A stretch of DNA of 64,000 bases from Symsagittifera roscoffensis (lineage: Eukaryota; Xenacoelomorpha; Acoela; Convolutidae), in contig NC_087066.1 of assembly GCF_963678635.1 (NCBI RefSeq), positions 25,375,736 through 25,439,735 of the forward strand, in the 5' to 3' direction. Under the pieces are notes generated by a model. That model saw only the letters and a program-made list of their open reading frames with translations, ran no database searches and was not told the DNA's origin. The translations under genes were made by a program, and so were the position numbers. This document shows, in pieces, positions 1 to 11,772 of the stretch (the first letter of the stretch is position 1; every line of letters begins with the position of its first letter).

Positions 1-104
1 AACCTTTATTTTTCCATTCTGGTCAATATGTTTCGGCTTGCTTGTTATATCAACTTATTAGCCTCTTTTGGCGTCGCTTGATGCGCGAAAAGTTTTTTGT
101 GTGC

Positions 105-149
105 CCATTTGTGTGTGCGCGCGTGAGTGTGTGTGTGTTTGTGTGCGGG

Positions 150-204
<55 letters not shown>

Positions 205-236
205 AATATATATATGTGTGTGTGATTGTGTATGAG
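105..236. repeat. GT dinucleotide microsatellite
   Basis: Long (GT)n run, uninterrupted from about 152 to 201, with imperfect GT, GC and TA steps on both sides. It is a simple-sequence repeat and probably length-polymorphic. Confidence 0.95.
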
Positions 237-423
237 GCTATGAAGTACGTTAAGTTTTTTAATTACTTTTGCGTTAAAAAAAATCGGCTCAAATAATTTC
301 TACTCAGGTTCTTTCGGCTTGGTGAATTTTGTTCCGGTGCTGATTTGGCATTCTATTTTTTGAGCAGGTTGTTTCACAACTATCTTCATTCATTTTGATG
401 GATCTCGTTGTATCCCAAGTGGT

Positions 424-440
424 GCGAAGCTCAGCTTCGC
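424..440 (+). repeat. Dispersed hairpin motif, copy 1
   Basis: GCGAAGC, loop TCA, GCTTCGC: a 7-bp perfect stem. The same hairpin, followed by CCTGTGT or CCTCTGTGT, recurs across the window and marks one end of the modular composite repeat described in other entries. Here the left flank TATCCCAAGTGGT matches the GCATCGCAAGTGGT flank of the other copies. Confidence 0.7.
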
Positions 441-974
441 CTGTGTTGAAACTCTTTCTTTTCTCAAACAATGCACCGCCAATTCTGAGCTTATTGATTC
501 AATTAAAAGAACATGGTGTAGAGGCGTTCCATACGTAGACTTGTTAACCCTATTTTTTTTGTTGTTGAAAAGCAGGTATGATTTAGGAAAAATCTATTTT
601 CCGAAATTTTAGTTTTTTTTCAGAAGTTTTTCCACTTGAAAACTGCCCCGTTAAATCTGATATTGAGTTCATTTAAAAGAACGTGAAGTAGGATTTTAAT
701 AACATGAGAGACATTTTCCTTATTTCAATAGAAACCTTTAAGGGTATGGGTTAAGACCATTTTTTTAATAAATTTTGTAAAAACTCCGTAATAGATTACG
801 CAAATTTTATTATGGCACCAGTTTTTTTTTCAGCTCAACAGGTGGTCAACCAGCATTTTTTTTGCCTTAATTGCAGCCGGTAATTGACGTTTTTTAAATT
901 ATTAACAGTAATCAACGTATTAATTACTCCTACGTAGGCCTTGGTGATTTCGTTTTTTTTTTTTTCAAGAAAAA

Positions 975-1050
975 GTCTTTACCCTTGCGATAAGCAAGGG
1001 TATTGCAGTCGGGTACTCGACTTTTTTCCCGTAAATAATTTGCTCATAGG
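975..1050 (+). repeat. Composite repeat, head module
   Basis: The segment CCTTGCGATAAGCAAGGG forms a short inverted repeat and is followed by 'TATTGCAGTCGGGTACTCGACTT'-like sequence. Related heads occur near 5440, 12120, 16212, 27257, 35845 and 37985, several of them leading into a tRNA-like unit. No protein-coding signal is seen. Confidence 0.5.
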
Positions 1051-1669
1051 ACTTATTTCATCTCCTCGATTTCTTCATCTTCTGACATACTCATTTTTTG
1101 ATTATTCAAATAAAACTTTATAATTTTAATAGTAATTAGGTAAAACCCTTTTCAGGTTGTAATGGTTTTTCAAAAAAAAATTCTCAATTTTTTTCGGGTT
1201 CGTGGTTTTGTCATAGTTTCTGTCGGTTGATTGTCCGGTTTTTGAACAGCTTCTTAAAAATCTGATAGGGGTTTTATCGGCTTACTTTCTAGAGCGTGTG
1301 TTTTGTTCTAATTTAAACGTTTTTTTTATAACTGAAAGTTCAGAAATTTATAAAGAAGTTTTCGTTTCTTTTTTAAATATATTTTTTTCCAGTTCAAGTT
1401 GTAGAGGCTCAGTCAAGTTATGTTGCATAATTTCTAGGGCAATTATATTTGCGTGCCTTTATGTGTTTCAGATTCGATGAGTCCTAAAATTTTTTATAAA
1501 ATTTTTGTATTTTTTTATGACAACAGTTTTGGTTTCGCCTCAAACAGGTTTCGACCCAAAATTTGTTGCCGTTTGGTAACCAATTGTCATCCCTTTCTAA
1601 GGCTCTTTATGAACTTTTTTCTTTAGAACCATGAAGTTTTTGTAGATGTATCTGTTTCAACTTTTCAAT

Positions 1670-2165
1670 CTTTTTTTTTTTCAAGTAATTTATTTTTCGG
1701 ATTTTTTTTTTCAACTTTATTTTGCGAAACTTTTCTTTGCGTCAAGCCATAGCTCTGTGCTTTGCCTGTGTAATTTTTTTTTCACGCTCAATTTGGGTTT
1801 TTGCGGTTCGACTTGATTTTTTTAAAGTTTACCTCGTTTTCTTTGTTAAATGGAAGCAAACTATACTATCGAACAGCAAGAATATAAAGCTCACCAAAAA
1901 CTTGATCGACTTCTTTTTTCGAAAATGGATTTTAGTTATCAGATCCCCGAGCTAAAAGAAAATTAAATCAATTGATTCAGTTTTTTCATATTGGGTTCAT
2001 TTGATCAAAAAAGTGCCAATCGTTAATTCATGACTAAGAGTTTTTAGGGCATATATATATTTTTTCAAAATCGAAACTAGAAGTAATTACTCAAACTGAA
2101 ATAGTTTTTTCTCCGTTTCCTTGCGGTCATTAGTTTTTTCCAGTTGTCTGTTTGTGTTTTTTCAA
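1670..2165 (+). repeat. Composite repeat, L module
   Basis: One copy of a non-coding module of about 450 bp. Landmarks in order: TTTTTGCGGTTCGACTT, AAAGTTTACCTCGTTTTC, ACTATCGAACAGCAAGAA, GATCGACTTC, TTGATCAAAAAAGTGCCAAT, and a terminal CCAGTTGTCTGTTTGTG. The same order appears at 25.9, 26.4, 30.6, 35.0-35.8, 39.9 and 61.4 kb, always on the + strand. The open frames across it are low-complexity Phe/Leu translations of T-rich DNA and are not treated as genes. Confidence 0.6.
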
Positions 2166-2284
2166 GCAATTTTTCAATTTAGTTTTGAAATACGACTCAC
2201 CCGATTTAAAAAAATTAACCCGGTTTCTGTTTCTTTTTCTATGCACTTTCTTGGAATGCAATGTATTTGTTGCATCGCAGTGGT

Positions 2285-2360
2285 GCGAAGCTGTGCTTCG
2301 CCTGTATGTAGAGCTTCTTTTTTGTCGTTCTCTCGCTTGTGTTTGAGAAGCGCAGCTTCT
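2285..2360 (+). repeat. Two hairpin motifs, one variant
   Basis: 2285-2301 reads GCGAAGC-TGT-GCTTCGC. Forty-five bases further, 2346-2360 reads AGAAGC-GCA-GCTTCT, a shorter stem of the same kind. The left flank TTGTTGCATCGCAGTGGT is the family flank. Confidence 0.6.
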
Positions 2361-2419
2361 TATCATTTCTATCAATGACAAAGTGGAATGTCTGAGTTTT
2401 TGAAAAGCCATCTATCTGG

Positions 2420-2866
2420 TGGAGCAATGCGTACCCAAAAACTATCTTATTAGCAGGTACAACAGATTGAAAATGAAAAGGACTAAATTATGCAAAAGAG
2501 TTCTCAAATTTGATACATGCACAACTTAAATAGATCTCAAAATTACCACCTATTCTAACACATCACCGCTAACCTCTATACTAACCAGTCTGCAACGATA
2601 TAAGAATAGAGAATTTCATCATTCAACTCAGAAGTCTCAAAAATTAGCAATATTTTGAGACACAGATGTATGACAACTGCTGTTGAACTGGTAGTTCTCG
2701 GTTTATGATGTTATATCTTAAGTGTTTTCTTCGAGCAGCTAAATTTTGGCTCAGTGGCCAAATCATTTGACCCAAGGCCCATAGATATCGATATGAATCC
2801 CGGTGGGAACTAATTTTTTTTATGCTGAACTGAGTTAAATCAGTTGGATTTAACACTTATTAAAAT
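2420..2866. other. Non-coding, nothing recognised
   Basis: Single-copy-looking AT-rich sequence between the T-rich repeat field and the 3' end of LINE copy A. The open frames are short and resemble no protein I know. Confidence 0.4.
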
Positions 2867-3239
2867 ATCTCACTCATATGTTGACGCCATGTTTTATCAA
2901 ATCAGAGGAAGAATTTTCATGTAAACAATTTTCTGAAACAAAATCATTGAATATTTAGCTGTGTTATTTCGTCTGTCAACTGACATTTTTTGAAATTGTT
3001 TATCAAATACCCAGTTTTTCGAAACTTTTTTTTGAACTTGGTTCTAAATTTCACAATCTTTTTTATTAAATCAGGTGTCGTCTGCCTAAGTTTAAGCAGC
3101 TTCGTCTTTTGGGTTTCAAGGCTAAATATAGCTGTCAAGTGTCGATGTTGTTGTGTTTAGCCACGAGGAGGCGCTTCAGGCATGCTCAAACCAAGCCCCA
3201 GAAACGTCACAACTTCGGTCGGTCGAAGCTAAAGTTAGT

Positions 3240-3900
3240 CTATTGGTTTTTTAAAAAAAAAACGGTATTCTTGGAACAGTTAGAAAGATGCAGAGTGGTA
3301 TGTGGGGAAGGACAGTATGCGCAGTTTAGGCGGGGGACGTTGTTGTCAATTCGGTTGAGGCACGTGTTCAGGAAGAGGCTGTACCCGGATCTCAACTGGG
3401 AAAGGGTTCTCCTAGTGGAACGAGGGAGTGATTCTTCGGCGGGGGAGATTTCAGGTGGTCTAAGGGGCAGGATTTTCGCGGGTGAGGAATCTGATATGAC
3501 CTGCCTAATTCTGAGCGTGTATATGCTTTTGAGGTAATTTAATTTAGTTGAAAATGGAAGAACTGCGTTCAATTCCACTTTTGAAAGGCGTAAGAGTATT
3601 AGTTTCGGAAAGGATAGTGTCAATTTCAGGGGGTATAAGCCCAGCAACGAAGGGCAGATATTCCGTGGGTGTTTAAAATAATCATGATAAAACGTTGCGG
3701 ATTTGGTAGAGTAAAACTATTGAGGGCGAACTGTGACGTAAGTTAATGGTGGTGGTTAAACAGGCTGAAAAGTTCACTTTCCAGCCTGTTTGTAAATATT
3801 TGATTGCGCTCATCTTTGTGCACACTGTAATCAAGCGGAGAGCAGCTTTTTGAAATTTTTGCAGCTTGTTAAAAGAATTTTTACTCAATGGGGTTCGCAT
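3240..3900 (-). pseudogene. LINE copy A, post-RT C-terminal region
   Basis: On the - strand this segment encodes AALRLITVCTKMSAI and a downstream His-rich piece. This matches the 'ALR-x-I/V-TGC' plus 'HL' region that follows the RT domain in Jockey-like LINE proteins. The frame is broken several times. The matching part of copy B, at 8591-9073, is open for 160 codons. The + strand frame of 142 codons at 3109-3537 is the antisense shadow of this region. Confidence 0.65.
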
Positions 3901-4293
3901 AGTCTAAAATTGGTCTCACCAAAGCTTCAAAATAACCAGTTAAGTTTCTTTAGACTGGCGCCAGGAAGTCTCGGATAAAGCCTTTGGGATAAAAAAAACC
4001 TGCGCGCGTAGTTTGCGGATGTTCGCTTGCTACGTTCTGCTTACTTTAGAAACGGGTCGAAGAAGACAAGAGGTGTTTTCAGATGTTTCTCGAGGGGCAG
4101 TATAGTTTCGTTCATTTCCACATTCGAATCAGTGGTAAAATTGCTGTTAAAAGAAAAACAGATTGGCCGAACCTTTAAAAGAGGGCTAATTATTTGTGTA
4201 ATTAAGTTAGATAACTGGATAAGATTGATGAGTCCATTGATTAGTTGCTGGACTGGACAGAAGGGTGGAAATCATTAGCGTAAGACTGTAATT

Positions 4294-4829
4294 TTACATG
4301 GGGGGAGCATTATGGACGTAAAAATTAAAAAGCGTTGGGGATAAGACTGAGCCTTGACTGACGCCTGTTGGAACAATCCTAGATTTTGACAGCGCGTCCC
4401 TGAACATAGCGTTCGATTGACGCCCACTCAGGTAGTTTGACAACAAATTACTTAGGCTTTCCGGTACGGTGGTTCCATGAAAGATATCCAGAAAGCTTTT
4501 GATCAATCAAGTGTAGGCAGGACGGTCCTATTTGGGGAACTCAGTTGACTTAAATCGTCGCTAATAAAAATTCAAGAGTGGGGTGCTCTGGTGGTGGAAT
4601 GCACCGGGCGAAAGTCATTTTGATGATCGGCGTTGGGTAGAAATTTTGTTAGGGTTGGATGGATCAAAGATTCTAAAATTTTGACTGCTGGGCCGAAATT
4701 TGACACTGAGCGGTAGGAGTCTGAATGTTTGAAATCTTTGTTTACTTTCGGATGGTGTACCACATAGATTTTTCCAAATTTGGAAATTTTTGTACAAAGA
4801 AAGAGAGAATAAAAATGTTTCTTAAACAT
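4294..4829 (-). pseudogene. LINE copy A, reverse transcriptase fragments
   Basis: The - strand shows the RT fingers/palm in order but in two broken frames. 4572-4829 has SDSYRSVSNFGPAVKILESL followed by ADHQNDFRP and HSTTRA, the family's 'SYRPISLL...KILE...HGFR..HSTT' block. 4294-4506 has FLDIFHGTTVPESL, NYLSGRQSNAMF and GVSQGSVLSPTLFNFY, the 'GVPQGSVLSPTLFN' block just before the catalytic site. The YADD box itself is not seen. Non-functional. Confidence 0.85.
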
Positions 4830-5009
4830 GCTATTGCTATTTTTCCGGTATGTTTAAGGTGGACTGTGCATAGGTCATCCGGTGATAATGCTTTTGAGGA
4901 TTCTGCCGCTCTGATGTTATTCTCAGTTTCTAGAGAACTAAAACTTATTATGCCTTTGAGGCTAAGTTTTAGAGCTTTTCATAGCGGGTCTTTGATGTTC
5001 ATCTCTTGT

Positions 5010-6210
5010 GAGATTTCAATTTAGTATACTGCACGTTAAAAGAATTTTCGAAGCAATTCCAACCGGCCGAGAAAATTTTCTATCTTTAAAACTAATGGGT
5101 TTTCTACCAGAGACATGTTCCCATTTAATGACCTGGCCTTTTTTCAGAACTTCTGGGACGACGTTTAAAATGATTAAAAGTAATTAAAATGATTAAAGGT
5201 GATTAAAAGGCGAAGGAGTTCTCGTAATTTGTATTTAATATTTAGAGGATTTGGCCAGGATCTCTTTAAAACATTTTAAAAGGGGTCGGATGGGTTAAAA
5301 GTCTGATTTGATCTCTTTGTTGATCAAGTTTCTTTGTTTCTTGATTGAGGGCTGGAATGAAGAAACTGTACCGGTCTTCAGGTGTTACATGTGCTGCAAC
5401 GGTTCCTTTGCTAAAATTTTGTTAATTTCTTTGTTTAACCTTGCGATAAGCAATCGTATTGCATTCTTATACTAGAGGTTCTGGACATGCTGCTCGGACT
5501 CATCTCTACCTTATTTCATAATGTATTCAGTTTTTTTAGCGTTGCCGGGCAACATAGCCTGGAGGTGACGAATATGCCTGGGACGGTAAAGGTCCTGGGT
5601 TCGAATCTGATCAGGACCTGTTTTTTCAAACGGGAAATACTCTGTTTCAAACAAATTTGGAGGCTAATTTTTTGTCTGCCTATCTGTTGTCGGCAGGGTT
5701 GTCACATCTTCGAATTGTTTTATGCGCGAAGTTCTCTTTCATGTTGTTTCTAGTGTTTCATTTACGCCCACAGTTTTGAATTTTTTTATATTGACTTCGT
5801 ATATCCTTTGTTTCACATTAAAAGAACGGGTTGCGATAATTGTTCCTGGAGAATTGGCGACTCCTTAATATTTAAAGAGAAATGTTAATTCCTTGGGAAA
5901 GTTGATAATCTCGAATTTTCTTACTCTTCAGACTTATTATCGTAGAGAATCAACCAAGGTTTTAGGCGGACTCCTCTTTTTTTGAAATTGCACGTTTCGT
6001 GCTGCATCAGTATAGCAAATTCATTCAGTATCAAGCACGTACTTCCAGCTCTAGCTGGACTCTTAGTTTTTTTGTCGATTCTTAAGAAAATTGTGGTTCA
6101 CCTAGTTTTTTTTTCAGCATGTAAAATGTTTTTCTTTATGTTTGTGTTGCATCGCAAGTGGTGCGAAGCTCCGCTTCGCCTCTGTGTAATTGTTTTTCAA
6201 TCTGCCTTTT
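5010..6210 (+). repeat. Composite repeat inside LINE copy A
   Basis: Foreign block between the RT and endonuclease parts of the LINE. In + strand order it holds a head (CCTTGCGATAAGCAATCG near 5440) and a tRNA-like unit with a B-box-like GGGTTCGAATC near 5598. A bridge follows (TTTGTCTGCCTATCTGTTG near 5672), then a tail (TTAAAAGAACGGGTTGCGAT near 5818, GTGCTGCATCAGTATAGCAA near 6000). The hairpin GCGAAGC-TCC-GCTTCGC at 6163-6179 ends it. It has the module order of the 35.8-37.5 kb copy but no monomer array. LINE copy B keeps only the hairpin end of it. Confidence 0.65.
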
Positions 6211-6249
6211 TAAATTTCATTAAATTTTGCAGGGAGCGAACGGTTAGGT

Positions 6250-6545
6250 GCAATTGGAAGGTTATTCAAAATTGAGAGATGGTCGGAGCCCAGCTTTAAA
6301 AGCGTCGTCATGAAATATTTAATTAAATGGACGGCGAGGCTAGGAAAAGATCTGATGATGATGCTGACGTGTTACTATCGTATGGGACCCTAGTTTGATG
6401 ACGGTCGTTTAGTGGGGGTAAAAGTGTAAAAGTCGATTCAATTGTTTCGGCTACGAGTTTGACCTCACGTTGGCCTTCGGGGATATTGGAAAATCAAAGA
6501 GGGGAGTGGGCGTTGGCGTCACCGAGGACGATTTTGTTTTCATCG
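6250..6545 (-). pseudogene. LINE copy A, endonuclease fragments
   Basis: Two signature pieces of the apurinic-like (EEP) endonuclease are visible on the - strand. IVLGDANAHSPLFDFP at about 6495-6540 corresponds to the 'GDFNAHH' metal/catalytic motif. LKLGSDHLSIL at about 6265-6300 corresponds to the C-terminal 'SDHLPI' motif with its catalytic His. Frames are interrupted between them. The presence of this endonuclease type rules out an LTR element and fits Jockey/CR1-like LINEs. Confidence 0.75.
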
Positions 6546-7589
6546 AATAGAAGAGCTGTAATAGATGATTAAATTCTTTGGGCAGCTACAGCTGGACGGG
6601 ATGTGATAAGGAGATTTTGGTTGCTGGCCTTGCGCCTCAAAAATTCCGTCTTCTACTGTTCAAGTTCCTCGATAGAAGGTGTAACGAATGACAGGAAGGA
6701 GTCCACCTAGCTCTCAATTACGGTCCTTTCTAATAATTGTGTAATGTGGTCCCAGCGAGAAGGTGCGATTTCTCAATTTCAACTTAGTTTCTTAACAAAC
6801 TGCGATGTGGATTTGGCATTTGCACAATGAGGCTACAATTTCGAGTGCTTTTCCAGAGATGCCATTACATTTTAAGTCAGGAAGGATGTTCAGGGACTTA
6901 GTACAGAGTGGTTTGCTTGGTTAATGAGGGAGGTCGTTGCAGTAGGGGGTTGGCGGTTTGAGTCAAGACGCAAAGTTGGAGTTTGATTGGTTACAAGGGG
7001 AGCTATGATCACTGAGTAGGAATGATCACTTGTACTGAACAGGAATGATCACGATGACTAGTTGTTGGAGCGGGATTTTGTACAGGCTGGCAAGTAAGGT
7101 TAGAAGTGTTAATCACAGTAGGGGCAGTATACTGGATTCAGTACAACAAGGAGCAGTAAAAATCTCTATTGAGCTCATATAGCTTTTTAATTCGATACAT
7201 TTAAATAGATCCAACCACATACGCAGAATCAGACGCTGGTTTGGGCCCGTTAATTTCTTTGGTTTGCAAGAAGAGCAGGTATAGAGACCAACTGAAGGGT
7301 TAATGCCGTCCGCTAAGCTTAATAGTCTAAGGAAGCTCAGAAATTAAAATTCCGGTAAGAGCATGATTTTCACGCACCCTTGCCTGGGAGGGTAAGGTAA
7401 GGTCATTAGCGGCTGTATAAACAGCGCGTTGGGTCCACCACTTGAAGGCGGCACTTCTGGACTCGTGAAGTCTCGATGATTGAAGTGTAACCGCTCATGA
7501 TGTTCATTTAAGCTCTCATTTGATTTTGTTGAGTGGAAATAAAAGTTTTCTCCAATTACAAAACACGCGAAAAATGGACAAACATTTTC

Positions 7590-7915
7590 CAGCGAAGTGG
7601 AAAAATTACCAATTGACCCAGTTCTCTTTTGGCATTGTAGGTTAATGAAAAACGTGGCAATCATAAGAGAAACTTCCGAGTAATCCAACGTCATTTGTTT
7701 TCTCTGAAATTCGTACGTTCAGAAATTTTCATACAAGTAAATTATCTTTCTTCGGTTTCCTTGAGCTTAAGCTGTTGACTGTTTAGAATTTTAAGAGGAA
7801 TGGAAATTATTATTATCTATAGATTTAATTTTAATTATCAATGAAGAGTGAAAAAAATCTTAACAACATATGTATATCTCAGTTTGTGTGGTATGATCTT
7901 CTTATAGTTTTTTGA
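7590..7915 (+). repeat. Repeat block between LINE copies
   Basis: This block matches 15680-15990 closely (for example AAATTACCAATTGACCCAGT and GTAATCCAACGTCATTTG). Its right part also matches 11773-11906, ending at the shared GTGTGGTATGATCTTCTT. LINE copy B starts just after that point. The block is therefore the flank into which, or with which, copy B was moved, and it ties the LINE region to the BEL/Pao region by shared duplication. Confidence 0.6.
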
Positions 7916-8590
7916 TCAAAATATGTCACTCATAAGTTGACGCCACGCTTTCTCAAATCAGAGAATGACTTTTTCGTGTAAACAATTTTCTTAAACAAAA
8001 TCATTGAAAATTAAGCTGTATTTTTTCGTCTGTCATCTGACATTTGTTTATCAAATACCCAATTTTTTCGAAACTTGTTTTGAATTTGGTTCTAAATTTC
8101 ACAACCTATTTTTATAAAATCATGTGTCGTCTGCCTTAGTTTAAGCAGCATCGTCTTTTGGGATTCAAGGCTAAATATAGCTGTCTAGTGTCAATGTTTT
8201 GTTTAGCCACGAGGCGGCGCTTCCGGTATGCTCAAACCAAGCCCCAGAAACGTCGCAACTTCGGTCGGTCGAAGCTAAAGTTAAAGTATATTGGGTTTTT
8301 AAAAAAACGGTTTTCTTGGAACAGTTAAAAAGATGAAGAGTGGTATGTGGGGAAGGTCAGTATGCGCAGTTTGGGCGGTGGGACGTTCTTGTCAATTCAG
8401 ATGAGGTACGTATTCAGGTAGAGGCTGTAGTCAGATCTCAACTGGGAAAGGGTTCTCCTAGTGGAACGAAGGAGGGATTCTTCGGCGGGGGAGATTTTAG
8501 GATATCTAAGAGGCAGACATTTTGCGGGTGAGGCATTTGATATGGCCTGCCTAACTCTGTGAGTGTGCATTTGCTTTTGAGGGAATTTTT

Positions 8591-9492
8591 TTAAGTTGAA
8601 AATGGAAGAACTTCGTTCACTTCAACTTTTGAAAGGCTTAAGAGTATTAGTTTCGGATAGAATGGTGTCAATTTCAGAAGCGTGTATGGCCAGCCATGAT
8701 GGGCGAATATTCCGTGGGTGTTAATAAAAAGGATGATCAAACGTCGCGGATTTGATAGACTAAAATATTTGAGGGTCAACTCCGACGCCAGTTGATGATG
8801 ATGGTGGTTAAACAGGCTGAAAAGTTCACTTTCTGAATATAAATGTTCGATTGCACTCATCTTTGTGCACACTGTAATCAAGCGGAGAGCAGCTTTTTGA
8901 ACATTTGAAGCTTGGTAAAAGAATTTTAACTCAATGGGGTTCGCATTATCTAAAATTAGTCTCACCAAAGCTTTAAAAGTAACCAGTGAAGTTTCTTTAG
9001 ACTGGCCCCAGGAAGTCTCGGATAACGTTTTTTGCATCAAAAACCCGTGCGCGTCGTTTGTGGCTGTCCACATGCCATTTTCTGCTTAATTTAGAATTGA
9101 ATCGAAGAAAACACGAGGTGTTTTGAAATGTTTCTCGAGGGGTAGTATATATTTTTTTCATTTCCACCTTCGGATCATTGATAAAATCGTTGTAAAAAAA
9201 TCGGATTGGCCGAACCTTTAGATGACGGCGAATGTTTTGCGTAGTTAAGTTTGATAACTGGATAATATTGATGAGTCCGTTGAAGTGTTGCTGGACTGGG
9301 CAAATTAAAAAGCTTTGGGGATAAGACTGAGCTTTGACTGACGCCTGATGGAACAATCCTAGTTTTCAACAGGGCGTCACTGAACATAGCGTTTGATTGG
9401 CGCCCACTAAGGTGGTTTGACAACAACTTAATTAGGCTTTCCGGTACGCTGGTGCCATGAAGGAGATCCAGGAAAGTGCAATGGCTGACCAT
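8591..9492 (-). pseudogene. LINE copy B, RT and post-RT fragments
   Basis: 9175-9492 encodes DLLHGTSVPESLIKLLSNHL, SGRQSNAMF and GVSQSSVLSPKLFN on the - strand, the RT block before the catalytic site. 8591-9073 is open for 160 codons and carries QKAALRLITVCTKMSAIEHL followed by a His run and ASELTL, the family's post-RT region. An RT N-terminal piece lies further right, near 9560-9760, with more breaks. Non-functional. Confidence 0.8.
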
Positions 9493-10029
9493 GTCAAAAG
9501 CTTTTGATCAAACAAGTGTTGGCAGGACGTTCCATTTGGGGATCTATGTTGATTTAAATCATCGCTGATAAAAATTCAAGAGTGGGGTGCTCTGGTGGTG
9601 GAATGCATTGGGCGAAAGTGATTTTGATGATCGGCGTTAGAGAGAATTTTTGTTAGGGTTGGATGGATCAAAGATTATAAAATTTTGAATGCTGGGCTGA
9701 AAATTGCCACTGGGCGGTAGGAGTCTCAATGTTTGAAATTTTTGTTTACTTTCGGATGTGGTACCTGATAGATTTTTCCAAATTTCCAAATTTTGTAGAC
9801 AGAAAGAGAAACTAAAAATGTTTGTTAAACATGTTTTTGCTATTTGTCCGATATGTTTGAGGTGGACTGTGCACAGGTCCTCCGGTGATAATGCTTCTGA
9901 GGACTCTGCCGCTTTGATTTTATTATCAGTTTCTAGATGTCTAAAACTTATCGAGCCTTTGATGCTAAGCTTAAGAGCTTTTCTTTGCTGGTCAGCATTT
10001 AAAATATTTTTTTTTTAAATTCTTTTTCT

Positions 10030-10584
10030 CTATGTTTGTGTTGCATCGCAAATGGCGCGAAGCTCCACTTCGCCTCTGTGTAAATTTTTTTTTCGATCTG
10101 CCTTCTTAAGTTTCATTAAAATTTGCAGGGAGCAAACGGTTAGGTCTTCTGCAATTGAAAGGGTGCTTAAAATTGAGAGATGATCGGAGCCCAGCTTCAA
10201 AAGCGAAGTCATGAAAGATTTAATTAAATGGATGGCGGGGCTAGGAAGAGATCTGGTGAGAATGCTGACGTTTTACTATCGTATAGCATCCTCGTTTGAT
10301 AATGGTTGTTTAGTGGTGGTAAAAGTGTAAAAAGAGATTCAATTATTTCGGCTACGAGTCTGGCCTCACTATGGCGTCACCGAGGACGATACTGTTTTCA
10401 TCGGACAAGAGAGCTGTAAAAGAAGATTAAGTTCTTTGGGGCAGCTAGAGCTGGGACGGGATGTTAAAGTTGCGATAAGATTTCGGTTGCCGGCCTTGCG
10501 CCTCAAAAATTCCGTATTCTGCTGTTTAAGTTCCTCGTATAAAAGGTGTATTGAATGGCAGGAAGGAGTCCACCTAGCTCTCAA
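10030..10584 (-). pseudogene. LINE copy B, endonuclease fragments
   Basis: On the - strand 10030-10212 encodes LLKLGSDHLSILSTLSIAED, the C-terminal endonuclease motif, running straight into translated hairpin sequence. Around 10370-10395 is a worn version of the 'GDANAH' motif seen in copy A. Breaks throughout. Confidence 0.7.
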
Positions 10585-11288
10585 TTACGGTCCTTTCTAA
10601 TAATTGTGTAATGTGGTCCCAGCGAGAAGGTGCGATTTCTCATTTTCAACTTAGTTTCTTAACAAACTGCGATGTGGATTTGGCATTTGCACAATGAGGC
10701 TACAATTTCGAGTGCTTTTCCAGAGATGCCATTACATTTTAAGTCAGGATGTTCAGGGACTTAGTACAGAGTGGTTTGCTTGGTTAATGAGGGAGGTCGT
10801 TGCAGTAGGGGGTTGGCGGTTCGAGTCAAGACGCAAATTTGGAGTTTGATTGGTTACAAGGGGAGCTATGATCACTGAGTAGGAATGATCACTTGTACTG
10901 AACAGGAATGATCACGATGATTAGTTGTTGGAGCGGGATTTTGTACAGGCATGCAAGTAAGGTTAGAAGTGTTAATCACAGTAGGGGCAGTATACTGGAT
11001 TCAGTACAGCAAGGAGCAGTAAAAATCTCTATTGAGCTCATATAGCTTTGTAATTCGATACGTTTAAATAGATCCAACCGCATACGCAGAATCAGACGCT
11101 GGTTTGGGCCCGTTAATTTCTTTGGTTTGCAAGAAGAGCAGGTATAGAGACCAACTGAAGGGTTAATGCCGTTCGCTAAGCTAAGGTGGCACTTCTGGAC
11201 TCGTCAAGTCTCGATGATTGAAGAGTGCCCGCTCATGATGGTTATTTAAGCTTTTGATTTTGTTAAATGGAAATAACACTATGCTCCG

Positions 11289-11772
11289 TTTCATGCACCG
11301 TTTGTTACCAGCTTCCCGGATGAACAACGCGGAAATCATTTGTTCTAATCTTTGATCCCTGATCTCACTGTTGTCGATCGAATTCCTTTTAAATTTTAAG
11401 ATACAACCTAATCACGTGGAAGAAATATGACCAAGTTAGGCTCATTTTATGGAAAAATTGTCAATCATAAAAAATAGTTGAAAATGAAAGCTCGTTAGCA
11501 TGATGTAATTTTTCTTCAAATTCGAAATTTAAAAAATTTTTAATAGTCTGTCATTTTTTTGGTTCTCTTGATAATTTTTCAATTTTGTGTTGGACTAGTT
11601 GTAGTTATTGCTGGAATATTCGAAATTACAACTACGTTTTTGAGTTAAGATGTTTTTGATTATAATATGACGTGCCGAATATAGTATGACTCTTATCCTT
11701 GACGTGCCGTTGTGGTTTGAACTTCCTTTCTCCGTTTTGGAATTTGATATTTAAATATTCAAATGTGGGCTG
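11289..11772 (+). repeat. Fragment shared with BEL/Pao block
   Basis: Starting at about TTTCATGCACCGTTTGTTAC, this stretch matches 13069-13590 and 17160-17690 closely. It includes the repeated GACGTGCCG and TATGACTCTTATCC landmarks. It abruptly joins the start of the duplicated block at about 11772. It looks like a third, partial copy left by rearrangement. Confidence 0.65.

Larger units (their letters stand above)
2868..7540 (-). mobile_element. Degenerate Jockey-type LINE, copy A
   Basis: A non-LTR retrotransposon remnant read on the - strand. Its 5' side is near 7540 and its 3' side near 2868. Endonuclease motifs lie at about 6.25-6.54 kb, reverse transcriptase at 4.29-4.83 kb, and the post-RT region at 3.2-3.9 kb. 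Stops and frameshifts break every domain, so it is dead. It is foreign between about 5010 and 6210, where composite repeat sequence separates endonuclease from RT. Copy B (7920-11280) matches it over most of its length. The outer limits come from where the two copies stop matching and are good to tens of bases only. Jockey-like assignment rests on the RT motifs, not on a tree. Confidence 0.8.
7920..11280 (-). mobile_element. Degenerate Jockey-type LINE, copy B
   Basis: Second copy of the element at 2868-7540, read on the - strand and about as decayed. It lacks most of the composite block that sits in copy A but keeps the block's hairpin end (about 10035-10085) at the same internal position. 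The two copies therefore share an old insertion and are best explained by duplication of one already-inserted locus, not by two retrotransposition events. The right end stops at a piece of BEL/Pao-associated repeat. Confidence 0.8.

Noticed and set aside
3109-3537. 142-codon + strand frame
   Set aside because: It is antisense to the LINE post-RT region and has no independent support.
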